Positions 34,370 through 46,626 of a DNA stretch of 64,000 nt are shown in pieces. The DNA lies in contig NZ_JAIKTS010000002.1 in NCBI RefSeq assembly GCF_023556335.1, forward strand, positions 404,442 to 468,441, written 5' to 3'. Positions within the stretch are counted from its first letter, which is position 1. Each line of letters starts with the position of its first letter. Position numbers and translations under genes: made by a program. The notes beneath the pieces were generated by a model. The model had not been told where the DNA came from. It saw only the letters and a program-made list of their open reading frames with translations, and searched no databases. This stretch comes from Stenotrophomonas mori (GTDB taxonomy: Bacteria; Pseudomonadota; Gammaproteobacteria; Xanthomonadales; Xanthomonadaceae).

Positions 34370-35464
34370 ATGCATATCGTCCGTCTTGCCATGAGCCACC
34401 TGCGTCGATTCGATTCGGTGGCGCTCTCGCCGCGGCAGGGCATCAACCTGATCACCGGCGGCAATGGCGCGGGCAAGACCAGCCTGCTGGAAGCGCTGCA
34501 TCTGATGGCCTACGGCCGCAGCTTCCGAGGCCGGGTCCGGGACGGCCTGGTACGGAAGGGGGCCGAACACCTGGAGGTGTTCGTGGAGTGGCAGGAGCGG
34601 CAAGGCGGGATGATGGTCGGCCGTCGCGCCGGTCTGCGCCACAGCGGACAGGCCTGGACAGGCCGGTTGGACGGCGACGACGTGCATCAGCTCGGCACCC
34701 TTTGTGCTGCTCTGGCCGTGGTCACGTTCGAGCCGGGCAGCCATGCGTTGGTGAGTGGCGGGGGAGAAACGCGTCGTCGTTTCATTGATTGGGGCTTGTT
34801 CCACGTGGAACCTGATTTCCTGGCCATGTGGCGGCGCTACACCCGGGCGTTGAAGCAACGCAATGCACTTTTGAAGGCGGGCGCGGCACCACGGCAACTC
34901 GACGCATGGGATGCGGAGCTTGCCGATGCCGGCGAGCCGATGACCTTGCGGCGCCAGGACTACCTGGAGCGCCTGCAGGCCCGGACGGTCGCGATCGCGG
35001 CAACCCTGGCGCCGGGGCTGGAACTGCGGGCGCTTCACCTCCAGGCTGGCTGGCGCCGGCATGAACTGTCCTTGGCGGACGCCCTGTTGCTGGCGCGGGA
35101 CCGTGACCGCGCTGCCGGCTACACCTCGGTGGGCCCCCACCGGGCAGACTGGAGCGTGGAGTTCGCCACCATCCCCGGTCGCGATGCGCTCTCGCGGGGA
35201 CAGGCCAAGCTCACCGCCCTCTCCTGCCTGCTTGCGCAGGCGGCTGATTATGCGGGGCAGCGTGGCGAATGGCCGGTGATCGCGCTGGACGACCTGGCGG
35301 CAGAGCTGGATCGCGAGCACCAGGAACGGGTCCTCGGGCAGCTGCGGGATACGCCGGCGCAGGTCTTCATCACTGCGACGGAAACCCCCAGTGGGCTGGC
35401 GGGCTCCCTGCGCCCTGCAGTCCGGTTCCACGTGGAACATGGCAACGCGACCCTGGTCGAATGA
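34370..35464 (+). CDS. recF: DNA replication/repair ATPase RecF
   Basis: RecF, 364 residues. The N-terminus MHIVRLAMSHLRRFDSVALS leads into Walker A ITGGNGAGKTSLLEAL. The ABC-type signature region is LSRGQAKLTALSCLLAQA and Walker B is VIALDDLAAELD. The ATG at 34370 gives the family-standard start. The coding sequence contains two parS-like sites, one in the middle and one near its end. Confidence 0.97.
   Translation: MHIVRLAMSHLRRFDSVALSPRQGINLITGGNGAGKTSLLEALHLMAYGRSFRGRVRDGLVRKGAEHLEVFVEWQERQGGMMVGRRAGLRHSGQAWTGRLDGDDVHQLGTLCAALAVVTFEPGSHALVSGGGETRRRFIDWGLFHVEPDFLAMWRRYTRALKQRNALLKAGAAPRQLDAWDAELADAGEPMTLRRQDYLERLQARTVAIAATLAPGLELRALHLQAGWRRHELSLADALLLARDRDRAAGYTSVGPHRADWSVEFATIPGRDALSRGQAKLTALSCLLAQAADYAGQRGEWPVIALDDLAAELDREHQERVLGQLRDTPAQVFITATETPSGLAGSLRPAVRFHVEHGNATLVE
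34797..34812. other. parS-like centromere site 3, inside recF
   Basis: TGTTCCACGTGGAACC, with the 14-bp perfect palindrome GTTCCACGTGGAAC, is embedded in recF codons for LFHVEP. It is identical in its core to sites 1 and 4. Confidence 0.85.
35424..35439. other. parS-like centromere site 4, at the end of recF
   Basis: GGTTCCACGTGGAACA lies about 25 bases before the recF stop, encoding FHVEH. Same palindromic core as sites 1 and 3. Confidence 0.85.
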
Positions 35465-35493
35465 GCCTTCAGGGCGCGATTCCGGTCGGCGGG

Positions 35494-35499
35494 TATAAT
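35494..35499 (+). promoter_or_regulatory. Probable -10 element of the gyrB promoter
   Basis: A perfect TATAAT lies 75 bases before the gyrB start, in the recF-gyrB gap. The -35 region is weak by eye (no close TTGACA at 16-18 bp). Confidence 0.5.
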
Positions 35500-35549
35500 C
35501 GTCCGGCTACACCCCATCCCTCACGCTCCGTCCCAGGACGGCTGTGTGA

Positions 35550-38033
<2,484 letters not shown>

Positions 38034-38106
38034 CACAATCCTGCGGCGCAGGCCGGCATGCAGTTGCATGCCGGCCTGGTTCCCTGGCCTGCCGCACAGG
38101 ATTGCG

Positions 38107-38943
38107 ATGACCGTTCCTTCTCCGCTTCGCCCGTCCCGTCCCGCGTCTCCTCCCGTGCCCGCGCCGACCGGTTCGCCCGTACTGGGGTTCGGACTGGACG
38201 TGCTGTTGGCCACCGTGCTGCTGATGGGGCTGAGCCTGTTGTGCGGGCTGTTCTGGGGGCTGTGGCGCGGCTTCATGGTCGGCGTGGAGGCCGCACGCGC
38301 CGGACAGGCCCCCGACGTCAGCGCGTTCTCCACGCTCGGCCAGCCAGGCGCCCTTGCGCAGATGCTGATCGCCCTGGTCGCCACCGGCGGAACCGCCCTG
38401 GCCCTGTATCTGTGGCGCCGGCGGGCCACACCCGCCGAGCGTGCGGCGTCGCGCCATGCGGTGCGGCGCGGTTCCACCTGGGGCTGGACCCTGCTGGTGG
38501 CGGCCGGGGTGTTCGTCGGCAGCAGTCTGGCCGGCTGGCTGGGCAAGCAGCTGGGCGTCGAACCGGTGCCCACCAACCTCTCGCTCATGGAAGAGGCGCT
38601 CGCCCGCTATCCGGTGTTTCTGGTGGTGTTTGCAGTGCTGCTGGCGCCCGCATATGAGGAGCTGCTGTTCCGGCGGGTGCTGTTCGGCCGGCTCTGGGCT
38701 GCCGGCCGGCCCTGGCTGGGCATGCTGCTCAGTGGCGCGGCGTTCGCATTCATCCATGAGATTCCCGGCACCAGCGCCAACGGCCCCGCGGAGATCGCGC
38801 AGCTGTGGCTGGTCTATGGCGGCATGGGCATCGCGTTCGCCTGGTTGTACCGGCGGACCGGCACGCTCTGGGCCGCCATCGTCGCGCACGGTCTCAACAA
38901 CGCCATCGCCCTGGCCGCGCTGGTTTTCCTCGGGGTGCCCTAG
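38107..38943 (+). CDS. CPBP-family intramembrane glutamic protease
   Basis: Membrane protein of 278 residues in the CPBP (CAAX protease / Abi) family. The three family motifs are visible: EELLFRR (E184-E185 and R189), FAFIHEIPG with its histidine, and VAHGLNNAIA with the late histidine/asparagines. There are about seven hydrophobic segments. The start at 38107 is preferred over one 13 codons upstream because that extension looks random. Substrates of bacterial members are mostly unknown. It sits alone between gyrB and the M48 gene. Confidence 0.88.
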   Translation: MTVPSPLRPSRPASPPVPAPTGSPVLGFGLDVLLATVLLMGLSLLCGLFWGLWRGFMVGVEAARAGQAPDVSAFSTLGQPGALAQMLIALVATGGTALALYLWRRRATPAERAASRHAVRRGSTWGWTLLVAAGVFVGSSLAGWLGKQLGVEPVPTNLSLMEEALARYPVFLVVFAVLLAPAYEELLFRRVLFGRLWAAGRPWLGMLLSGAAFAFIHEIPGTSANGPAEIAQLWLVYGGMGIAFAWLYRRTGTLWAAIVAHGLNNAIALAALVFLGVP

Positions 38944-38993
38944 CCGCTTCCCGATTGACGGAAATTTAAGCTGCACGCTCGCACACTGCGGAC

Positions 38994-39806
38994 ATGAACA
39001 AGGGATTCCCCTCCATCGCTCCCCTGTTGCTCGGCCTGGCTCTGGCCGCGCTGCTGGCCTCCTGTGCGACCACCACTTCGCCGACCGGGCGCCGGCAGCT
39101 GGTCGGCGGCTACTCGCAGGCGCAGCTGGACCAGCTGGGCGCGCAGGCCTTCGCCGAGACCAAGGCCAAGAAACCGTTGAGCCGCGACGGCCAGCAGAAC
39201 GCCTACGTGCAGTGCGTGGTCAACGCGCTGGTGGCGGAGCTGCCCCAGCAGTACCGGGGAGTGCGCTGGGAGACGGCCCTGTTCGCCGACAACGAACCGA
39301 ACGCGTTCGCGCTGCCGGGCGGCAAGGTCGGAGTGAACAGTGGCATCTTCAGCGTGGCCAAGAGCCAGGATCAGCTGGCGGCGGTGATCGGCCATGAAAT
39401 CGGGCACGTCATCTCCCGCCACCATGAAGAGCGCATGACACGGCAGATGGGGGCATCGAGCCTGCTGCAGATCGCCGGCGCGCTGGCCGGCGACTATGGG
39501 CAGCTGGTGACCCAGGGCGGCGGCATCGTCGCGCAGACCGGCTTCCTGCTGCCGAACTCGCGCACCCAGGAAAGCGAAGCCGACATCGTCGGCCAGCGGT
39601 TGATGGCGCAGGCGGGCTTCAACCCCGCGCAGGCGGTGGACCTGTGGCAGAACATGATGGCGGCGGGAGGCGCACGGTCGCCGCAATGGCTGTCCACCCA
39701 CCCCGATCCCGCCAACCGGATCCGCGAACTGCAGCGCGACATCCCCGCGCTGGAGCCCGTCTACCGACAGGCCCGTGCGGCGGGGCGTACGCCCCGTTGC
39801 GGTTGA
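38994..39806 (+). CDS. M48-family zinc metalloprotease, lipoprotein
   Basis: Envelope protease of 270 residues. A lipobox is clear (LALAALLASC, Cys24). The zinc site is HEIGH at 134-138, and the third ligand is likely the glutamate in QESEADIVGQRLM. This matches the LoiP/YcaL-like small M48 lipoproteins involved in outer-membrane quality control. The N-terminal part, VNALVAELPQQYRGVRWE, is also typical. It is a single gene with its own likely promoter. Confidence 0.92.
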   Translation: MNKGFPSIAPLLLGLALAALLASCATTTSPTGRRQLVGGYSQAQLDQLGAQAFAETKAKKPLSRDGQQNAYVQCVVNALVAELPQQYRGVRWETALFADNEPNAFALPGGKVGVNSGIFSVAKSQDQLAAVIGHEIGHVISRHHEERMTRQMGASSLLQIAGALAGDYGQLVTQGGGIVAQTGFLLPNSRTQESEADIVGQRLMAQAGFNPAQAVDLWQNMMAAGGARSPQWLSTHPDPANRIRELQRDIPALEPVYRQARAAGRTPRCG

Positions 39807-39962
39807 GCGACGCGCATGGCCGCTCCGGACCCCCGCGGATTGATGCACTACAGCATCGGAAGTGATTTCTCCGTCAAATTATTTCTGTTACGTTTGGGGG
39901 CTCTGCTCCACCAGACTCTCCGTTTCAGCACCGCCCCCGCGGTTTCATCGAGGTGACCCCAC

Positions 39963-41159
39963 ATGATCTCCCGCAGCCATAAGCAGGTTCTGCTTTCCGT
40001 CCTCATCGCAACCGTGCTCGGTGGTGCCGTGGTTGCCGATGCCGCCGCCCAGGCGCGCTCGTCGGACCGTTCCGGCAACGAACGCCGGGGGCGCGATTCG
40101 GCCCGGGCCGAGGTGCTGTACCCGGAGGCCACCCGCGAAGAGCCCAAGGCCAAGGCGTCCTCGAAGATGGGCGGCAAGCTGCAGAAGCTGTTCGCCGCCT
40201 ACAACAAGGACGACTTCGAGCAGACGCGCACGCTCGCCGAAGAGATCATCGCCGCCGACAGTGCCAACGAATACGACAAGGCGGTCGCCAACCAGCTGGC
40301 GTCGCAGGCGGCCTACAACCTGGACGACAGCGCCGCGGCCAAGCAGTACCTGGAGCAGGCGGTCGCGCTGAACCAGCTCGACAACAACGGCCACCTGCAG
40401 GCGCTGCTGATGCTGGCGCAGCTGCAGCTGCAGGACGAGCAGTACGCCGAAGGCCTGGCCAACCTGGACAAGTACTTCGCCGAATCGGGGTCGCAGAAGC
40501 CCGAGGAGCTGGTGATCAAGGGCCAGGCCCTGTACCAGACCGAGAAGTACGCCGAGGCCATTCCGGTCCTCAAGGCGGCCATCGACGCCTCCAGCGATCC
40601 CAAGGACAACTGGAACCAGCTGCTCATGGCGGCCTATTCCGAAGCCGGCCAGACCGGCGAAGCGGTCAAGGAAGCCGAGGCGCTCGCCGCCAGGAACCCG
40701 GCCGACAAGAAGGCCCAATTGAATCTCGCCAGCATGTACATGCAGGCCGACCAGATGGACAAGGCCGCCGCGGTGATGGACGCGCTGCGTACGACCGGAC
40801 AGCTCACTGAAGAGCGCGAGTACAAGCAGTTGTACTCCATCTACGCCAACACCGAGAACAAAGAACGGGACGTCATTGCGGTGATCAACGAGGGCCTTTC
40901 CAACGGCATCCTCAAGCCGGACTACCAGGTCTACCTGGCGCTGGCCCAGTCGTACTACTACTCCGACCAGATCCCGCAGGCCATCGAGGCGTGGCAGAAC
41001 GCTGCCCCGCTCTCCAAGGATGGCGAGACCTACTTGAATCTGGCGCGCGTACTGCACTCAGAAGATCGGATTCCGGAAGCCAAGCAGGCCGCCCGGGACG
41101 CCTTGGCGAAGGGGGTCAGGAACCCTGCCGATGCGAACAAGATCATCAATCTGAAGTAA
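39963..41159 (+). CDS. Periplasmic TPR-repeat protein upstream of tonB
   Basis: Protein of 398 residues with a signal peptide (HKQVLLSVLIATVLGGAVVA). From about residue 60 it consists of helical TPR-type repeats, such as ALLMLAQLQLQDEQYAEGLA and QALYQTEKYAEAIPVLKAAI. GAGGTGA lies upstream of the ATG. The gene sits directly before the tonB-exbB-exbD cluster, as in related xanthomonads, so a link to TonB function or envelope assembly is plausible but unproven. The length and all-TPR build resemble periplasmic scaffold proteins. Confidence 0.85.
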   Translation: MISRSHKQVLLSVLIATVLGGAVVADAAAQARSSDRSGNERRGRDSARAEVLYPEATREEPKAKASSKMGGKLQKLFAAYNKDDFEQTRTLAEEIIAADSANEYDKAVANQLASQAAYNLDDSAAAKQYLEQAVALNQLDNNGHLQALLMLAQLQLQDEQYAEGLANLDKYFAESGSQKPEELVIKGQALYQTEKYAEAIPVLKAAIDASSDPKDNWNQLLMAAYSEAGQTGEAVKEAEALAARNPADKKAQLNLASMYMQADQMDKAAAVMDALRTTGQLTEEREYKQLYSIYANTENKERDVIAVINEGLSNGILKPDYQVYLALAQSYYYSDQIPQAIEAWQNAAPLSKDGETYLNLARVLHSEDRIPEAKQAARDALAKGVRNPADANKIINLK

Positions 41160-41213
41160 GCAGTAATAACGCCTGAACCACTGCATTTGTGATGCGCAGC
41201 CGGTCAGGATTGG

Positions 41214-41219
41214 TATAAG
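41214..41219 (+). promoter_or_regulatory. Possible -10 element of the tonB operon
   Basis: TATAAG in TTGGTATAAGCTTGG lies 85 bases before the tonB ATG and after the TPR gene. The best -35-like TTGTGA is 21 bases away, too far for a good promoter, so the assignment is weak. Confidence 0.35.
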
Positions 41220-41304
41220 CTTGGAGGTTCCTGCGGTGTCATGCACCGCTGAATCAGGGGTGTCGGATATCGCCGCCCCGGCCCCACTAACGAGTTCTTG
41301 GCGC

Positions 41305-41976
<672 letters not shown>

Positions 41977-42065
41977 CCCTCAAGGCGGCTCTTGGGCCGC
42001 CGCGGGGAAGCGTTCGACTTTAGCCATACCCTTTATCAACACCACACACAACAAAGGTAAGCGTC

Positions 42066-42809
42066 ATGCTGCAGGAAATCTTCATCGCCGCTGCTGCCGG
42101 GGGCAATGCAAACAACGCGCTCTCGCAGATGGGCTTCGAGCATCTGATCCACGAAATGACTTCCCAGCCGGGTGAGTTCGCTGTTTCCTGGGTCGTGCTG
42201 TTGACCCTCGTCGTGATGTCGGCGATGTCGTGGTACTGGACCGTCATCAACATCTTCCGCTCCACCCGCCTGAAGTCCGCTTCGGACCGCGTGCCGGGCA
42301 TGTTCTGGGAAGCCGCCAACGCCCAGGACGCCATCCGTGCGATGGAAGAGCAGCCGGCTTCCGAGCCGTTCTCGAAGATCGCCCTGGACGCCGCCCAGGC
42401 GGCTGCGCACCACCAGCAGGCTGGTGCCGGCGAGACCCTGAGCCGTTCGGAGTTCGTCGATCGCGCCCTGCGCCAGGCCGTGACCCGCGAAGCCAACAAC
42501 CTGCAGGGCGGCATGATCCTGCTGGCCACCGTCGGTGCGACCGCTCCGTTCGTGGGTCTGCTGGGTACGGTGTGGGGCATCTACGGCGCCCTGATCAAGA
42601 TCGGTGCGACCGGTTCGGCCTCGATCGACGCCGTTGCCGGCCCGGTGGGTGAAGCACTGATCATGACCGCCATCGGTCTGTTCGTTGCGATTCCGGCGGT
42701 GTTCGCCTTCAACTTCTTCAGCAAGATCAACAGCGCGACCGTCAGCAAGTTCGACACCTTCGCGCACGATCTGCACGACTTCTTCGCCACCGGCTCGCGC
42801 GTCCGCTGA
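42066..42809 (+). CDS. exbB: TonB-system proton channel subunit ExbB
   Basis: ExbB (MotA/TolQ/ExbB family), 247 residues, with three membrane spans. The first is VSWVVLLTLVVMSAMSWYWT; the conserved second and third lie in MILLATVGATAPFVGLLGTV and GEALIMTAIGLFVAIPAVFA. AAAGGTAAG precedes the ATG. It forms the motor with ExbD and drives TonB. The gene is 89 bp after tonB. Confidence 0.96.
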   Translation: MLQEIFIAAAAGGNANNALSQMGFEHLIHEMTSQPGEFAVSWVVLLTLVVMSAMSWYWTVINIFRSTRLKSASDRVPGMFWEAANAQDAIRAMEEQPASEPFSKIALDAAQAAAHHQQAGAGETLSRSEFVDRALRQAVTREANNLQGGMILLATVGATAPFVGLLGTVWGIYGALIKIGATGSASIDAVAGPVGEALIMTAIGLFVAIPAVFAFNFFSKINSATVSKFDTFAHDLHDFFATGSRVR

Positions 42810-42854
42810 GCCGTCGGCCGAGTAGTCCTCGCAACGATATAGACGGAGCCCGTT

Positions 42855-43280
42855 ATGGCTTTCAGTAGTGGTAACAGCGCCGGCCCCATGGCCGACATCA
42901 ACGTCACGCCCCTCGTGGACGTGATGCTGGTGCTGCTGATCATCTTCATCATCACGGCTCCCCTGATGTCCCACAAGGTCCAGGTGGAGCTGCCCGAGGC
43001 CAACCTGAACATCAATCCGGACGATGCCGAAAAGCGCTCGGGCCCGATCACGGTGGCAGTCAAGGAAGACGGTTCGCTGTACTGGAACGATGAGCCCGTG
43101 ACCAAGGACACGCTCGAGTCGCGTTTCGCCACTGCTGCCCAGCAGACGCCGCAGCCGCCCCTCAATCTGCGTGGTGACAAGACCACCAAGATGAGCGTGA
43201 TCAACGAGGTGACCAAGATCGCGCAGAGCCAGGGCATGCTGGACGTCGGTTTCGTTGCCACCAAAGAAAAGGGGCAATAA
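42855..43280 (+). CDS. exbD: TonB-system motor subunit ExbD (first copy)
   Basis: ExbD, 141 residues. The single membrane helix carries the proton-binding aspartate in [20 protein letters not shown] (LVD). A small periplasmic domain follows. GGAG lies before the ATG. It is the first of two adjacent ExbD genes; xanthomonads are known to carry two, with the second affecting only some TonB-related functions. Confidence 0.96.
   Translation: MAFSSGNSAGPMADINVTPLVDVMLVLLIIFIITAPLMSHKVQVELPEANLNINPDDAEKRSGPITVAVKEDGSLYWNDEPVTKDTLESRFATAAQQTPQPPLNLRGDKTTKMSVINEVTKIAQSQGMLDVGFVATKEKGQ
42888..42950 (+). repeat. 63-nt exact direct repeat, copy in exbD1
   Basis: The segment encoding [20 protein letters not shown] plus I is identical at the DNA level to 43317-43379 in the second exbD. 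The genes differ outside this block. Confidence 0.85.
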
Positions 43281-43283
43281 GCG

Positions 43284-43694
43284 ATGGCATTCAGTAGTGG
43301 TGGAAACAGGGGCCCGATGGCCGACATCAACGTCACGCCCCTCGTGGACGTGATGCTGGTGCTGCTGATCATCTTCATCGTGACCGCGCCGATCATGACG
43401 TATCCGATCTCCGTGGACCTGCCGCAGCGGGTGATCAACCCGCCGCCGCAGCTGCGCGAACCGCCGCCGCCGATCGAGCTGCGGGTCGATGCCAGCAACC
43501 AGGTCTACTGGAACAACAGCCCGGTGAACGTGGGAGAGCTGCAGCAGCGGATGGAGGAAGAGGTACAGAAGGATCCGACCAACCAGCCGGAACTCCGTAT
43601 CGATGCCAACCCCGATTCCGAGTACGAAGTCATGGCGCGGATCCTGGCCCAGGCCAAGAACGCGCAGATGAAGAAGATCGGTTTCGTGCAGTAA
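43284..43694 (+). CDS. exbD2: TonB-system motor subunit ExbD (second copy)
   Basis: Second ExbD, 136 residues, 3 bp after the first. The N-terminal helix [20 protein letters not shown] is identical, but the periplasmic domain differs and contains a proline-rich stretch ([17 protein letters not shown]). In Xanthomonas campestris the second copy was reported to be unnecessary for iron uptake but needed for some plant responses; whether that holds here is unknown. Confidence 0.94.
   Translation: MAFSSGGNRGPMADINVTPLVDVMLVLLIIFIVTAPIMTYPISVDLPQRVINPPPQLREPPPPIELRVDASNQVYWNNSPVNVGELQQRMEEEVQKDPTNQPELRIDANPDSEYEVMARILAQAKNAQMKKIGFVQ
43317..43379 (+). repeat. 63-nt exact direct repeat, copy in exbD2
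   Basis: Partner of 42888-42950; see that entry. Confidence 0.85.
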
Positions 43695-43722
43695 CGCAAT
43701 ACCCAAGTCATGACGCGACTGG

Positions 43723-43755
43723 AAAACGCCCCCGCTAGCCGGGGGCGTTTTTTTT
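43723..43755 (+). terminator. Intrinsic terminator of the tonB-exbBD operon
   Basis: AAAACGCCCCC pairs with GGGGGCGTTTT across a 7-base loop, and eight T residues end at 43755. It begins 28 bases after the exbD2 stop. Confidence 0.93.
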
Positions 43756-43968
43756 GTTCCGCTCGGGCATCGCGGCTGTGCTGGTGCAGCCGCGCCATGC
43801 CGGCCTGCGGCGTCCCCCACCCCAGCGGTGGCTGACCCGACGCCGCTTGCGGACTGCGGGGCGATCCAGGGCGAGCACGGCGGCGGCCATGCGCATGCAG
43901 CGGAATCCATGAGGATCCCGCCGAAGTTGCCCCGCTTGCGTCAGTGCCTGCTGCGGCAGGCGGGCGGC

Positions 43969-44724
43969 TCAGCGCTGGGGGCCGATCACCGCCAGGTAGG
44001 CCTTCACCGTCGCATCGAGTCCGTCGTACAGCGCTTCGCCGATCAGCGCATGGCCGATGGAGACTTCCAGCACCTGTGGAACATGCTGCAGGAAGCGGCC
44101 GAGATTGGCCTGCGACAGGTCGTGGCCGGCGTTGACGCCCAGGCCCGCGGCGTGTGCCCGCCGCGCGGCATCCGCGAACAGCTCCAGCGCCGCCTGCGTC
44201 GGGCCGGCTGCGAAGGCGTCGGCATAGGGGCCGGTATACAGCTCGATACGGTCCGCGCCGATCGCGGCTGCCGTGGCGATGTCGGGGTTGCCGGCATCGA
44301 CGAACAGGCTGACCCGACAACCGTAGCTCTTGAGCTCGGCGATCAGCGGGCGCAGGCGCTCGCCATCGCGGGCGAAGTCGAAGCCGTGGTCGGAGGTCAG
44401 CTGGCCGTCGCCATCGGGTACCAGGGTCGCCTGCGCCGGTCGGGTCTCCGCGCACAGCGGCAGCAGCCCGGGGTAGCCCGGCCGCGGTGGCGCGAACGGA
44501 TTGCCTTCGATGTTGAACTCGACCGCGTGCTCCCGGGTGAGCGCGGACAGGGCCAGGACATCGTCGCTGCGGATATGGCGCTGGTCGGGTCGCGGGTGCA
44601 CGGTGATGCCGTCGGCACCCGCCTCCAGGCAGGTGGCGGCGGCACGCAGCACGTCCGGGTCGTTGCCGCCTCGGGAATTGCGCAGCACGGCGATCTTGTT
44701 GACGTTGACGCTGAGGGAAGTCAT
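43969..44724 (-). CDS. pdxJ: Pyridoxine 5'-phosphate synthase
   Basis: PdxJ, 251 residues, which makes pyridoxine phosphate from deoxyxylulose phosphate and aminoacetone phosphate derivatives in vitamin B6 synthesis. Family segments are [49 protein letters not shown] and [12 protein letters not shown]. Its ATG overlaps the stop of the small membrane-protein gene upstream by four bases (ATGA), so the two are coupled. It converges with the tonB operon. Confidence 0.97.
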   Translation of the reverse strand: MTSLSVNVNKIAVLRNSRGGNDPDVLRAAATCLEAGADGITVHPRPDQRHIRSDDVLALSALTREHAVEFNIEGNPFAPPRPGYPGLLPLCAETRPAQATLVPDGDGQLTSDHGFDFARDGERLRPLIAELKSYGCRVSLFVDAGNPDIATAAAIGADRIELYTGPYADAFAAGPTQAALELFADAARRAHAAGLGVNAGHDLSQANLGRFLQHVPQVLEVSIGHALIGEALYDGLDATVKAYLAVIGPQR

Positions 44725-44993
44725 GGCGGAGAACGTTCTTCGGACAGGGAGGGGGAGTGGCTGGACGACGTGCGCGCACGCAGCTGCGCGCGCAGTGCGT
44801 CCTGTTCGGCCGGATGAAGCGCCGGCGGCGGCGCCTGCAGGCGGCCACCGACCCGGGCCGCGTACAGCCCCTTCAGCCACAGCAGCAGCAGCGCGACCGC
44901 CGCCAGCAGCGAGCACAGCAGCAGCCATGCTTGGGTGGTCGTGACCGCCAGGACCAGGGCGCCCAGTGCGAGCGCCAGGAACAGCCAGTGCAT
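44721..44993 (-). CDS. Small membrane protein coupled to pdxJ
   Basis: A 90-residue protein beginning [20 protein letters not shown], with two hydrophobic segments (2-20 and 23-43) and a charged, proline-rich C-terminal tail. GGGGGAG lies 7 bases before the ATG, and the ATGA overlap with pdxJ supports it being real. No family is recognised; a similar small gene next to pdxJ is plausible in relatives. Function unknown. Confidence 0.7.
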   Translation of the reverse strand: MHWLFLALALGALVLAVTTTQAWLLLCSLLAAVALLLLWLKGLYAARVGGRLQAPPPALHPAEQDALRAQLRARTSSSHSPSLSEERSPP

Positions 44994-45061
44994 TGCATTC
45001 TCCCCCGGTGACCGGGCGAGTGTAGCGGCCTTTGCCCGCCGCGTTCCACGCAACGGGCCGC

Positions 45062-46522
45062 CTACAGCAGCGGTGATGCCAACCGTGCGAAGGCCTCCGG
45101 CAGCCGGTGCCGCCACAACGACCGCTTCCGGTCGGGCAGCACGCGGGTGGCCCGGCTGAACTCCTGCGCCAGGATGGCGTCGAGCTCGGCGGTCAGCCCG
45201 CGGTCGTGGTAGAGCATGGACAGCTCGAAATTCAGCCGGAAGCTGCGGTGGTCGAAGTTGGCGCTGCCGACGATGCAGGTGTCGTCGTCGGCGATGAACG
45301 CCTTGGTGTGCAGCATGCGCGGGCCGTACTCGTAGATCTTGACGCCGGCGCGCAGCAGCTCCTCGTAATAGGAACGGCCGGCCAGTGTCACGAACAAGGA
45401 GTCGCTGCGCCGTGGCACCAGCAGGCGGGTATCCAGGCCGCCCAGCGCCGCCGAGGTCAGCGCCATGCGTGCGGCCTCGCCGGGGACGAAGTACGGGGTC
45501 ACCAGCCAGACCCGGTGCGCGGCTTCGTGGATGGCCGCTACATGCATGCGGTGGATCGCTTCCCAGGACGAGTCCGGGCCGGACACCAGCACCTGCGCCT
45601 GCACCCTGCCCTCGTCGCGGGTGGGGCCGTCGGGCGGGAACAGGTCGTCGCGGTCGAAGCCGGTGACCGCCTGCCCGCTCGCATAGATCCAGTCCTCCAG
45701 GAACACCAGCTGCAGGCTGCGCACCACATGCCCGGTCAGGCGGGTATGCAGGTCGCGATAGGCATCGGGATTGCGGCTGTCGTCCTCGTCGTCGGTGATG
45801 TTGATCCCGCCGGTGAACGCGACGCTGCCGTCCACCACCACCAGCTTGCGGTGGGTGCGCATGTTCAGCCACGGCCGCTTGAACGGCTTGAGCAGCTGCC
45901 GCGGGTGGAACCAGACCACCTCCGCACCGGCCTCGCGCAGCGGTTGCAGGAAGCGGCGCCGGATCCGCGACGACCCTACCGCGTCCAGCAGCAGGCGGAC
46001 CGTCACCCCGGCCCTGGCCCGCTCTATCAGCGCGTCGCGCAGGGCGGTGCCGGCGTGGTCGGGTTCGAAGATGTAGTACTCCAGGTTCACATGGCGGCGT
46101 GCGCCGGCCACCGCCCGCAGGATGGCGGCGTAGGTGACCGCACCGTCCACCAGCCAGTCCACCTGCACGGCGGTACTCGGCGCCAGCCCGGTGGTGGCCT
46201 GGCCGATGCGCGACAGCTCGGTGCAGTCCACATCCGGAGGGCAGGCGCTGCTGTAGGACTCCATGCCTTCCCGCGACCGGCCCCGCCGCAGGCGCTGGCG
46301 TACGATCTTCTGCGGCCCGAGCACGTAGAACACCACCAGTCCGATGTACGGCAACGCCGCCAGCGACAGGATCCAGCTCAGGGTCGCCACCGGTTCGCGC
46401 TTCTGCAGCACGATGTAGCACGCCAGCAGGACCAGGTAGACCACGTAGGCGGTGGCCAGCACCTGGGCGATATGCGGGACGGTGGCAAGGCTGTCCCACA
46501 GGCCGTGGAGGAATTCGCGCAT
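45062..46522 (-). CDS. cls: Cardiolipin synthase
   Basis: Phospholipase-D-type cardiolipin synthase, 486 residues. Two N-terminal membrane spans ([20 protein letters not shown] and [20 protein letters not shown]) anchor it. The two catalytic HKD motifs are [16 protein letters not shown] near residue 223 and [20 protein letters not shown] near residue 404. It condenses phosphatidylglycerol into cardiolipin at the inner membrane. The ATG at 46522 gives a normal N-terminus. Confidence 0.95.
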   Translation of the reverse strand: MREFLHGLWDSLATVPHIAQVLATAYVVYLVLLACYIVLQKREPVATLSWILSLAALPYIGLVVFYVLGPQKIVRQRLRRGRSREGMESYSSACPPDVDCTELSRIGQATTGLAPSTAVQVDWLVDGAVTYAAILRAVAGARRHVNLEYYIFEPDHAGTALRDALIERARAGVTVRLLLDAVGSSRIRRRFLQPLREAGAEVVWFHPRQLLKPFKRPWLNMRTHRKLVVVDGSVAFTGGINITDDEDDSRNPDAYRDLHTRLTGHVVRSLQLVFLEDWIYASGQAVTGFDRDDLFPPDGPTRDEGRVQAQVLVSGPDSSWEAIHRMHVAAIHEAAHRVWLVTPYFVPGEAARMALTSAALGGLDTRLLVPRRSDSLFVTLAGRSYYEELLRAGVKIYEYGPRMLHTKAFIADDDTCIVGSANFDHRSFRLNFELSMLYHDRGLTAELDAILAQEFSRATRVLPDRKRSLWRHRLPEAFARLASPLL

Positions 46523-46626
46523 GCGGTGATTCTAGCCGCGTGCGGCGTGACGGCCGGCTTCGCGTGGCGGCGGGAAATGAATGCCGCGTCGCTGCGCCTG
46601 CGACCGCATCGCGCTAGCGTGATGCG

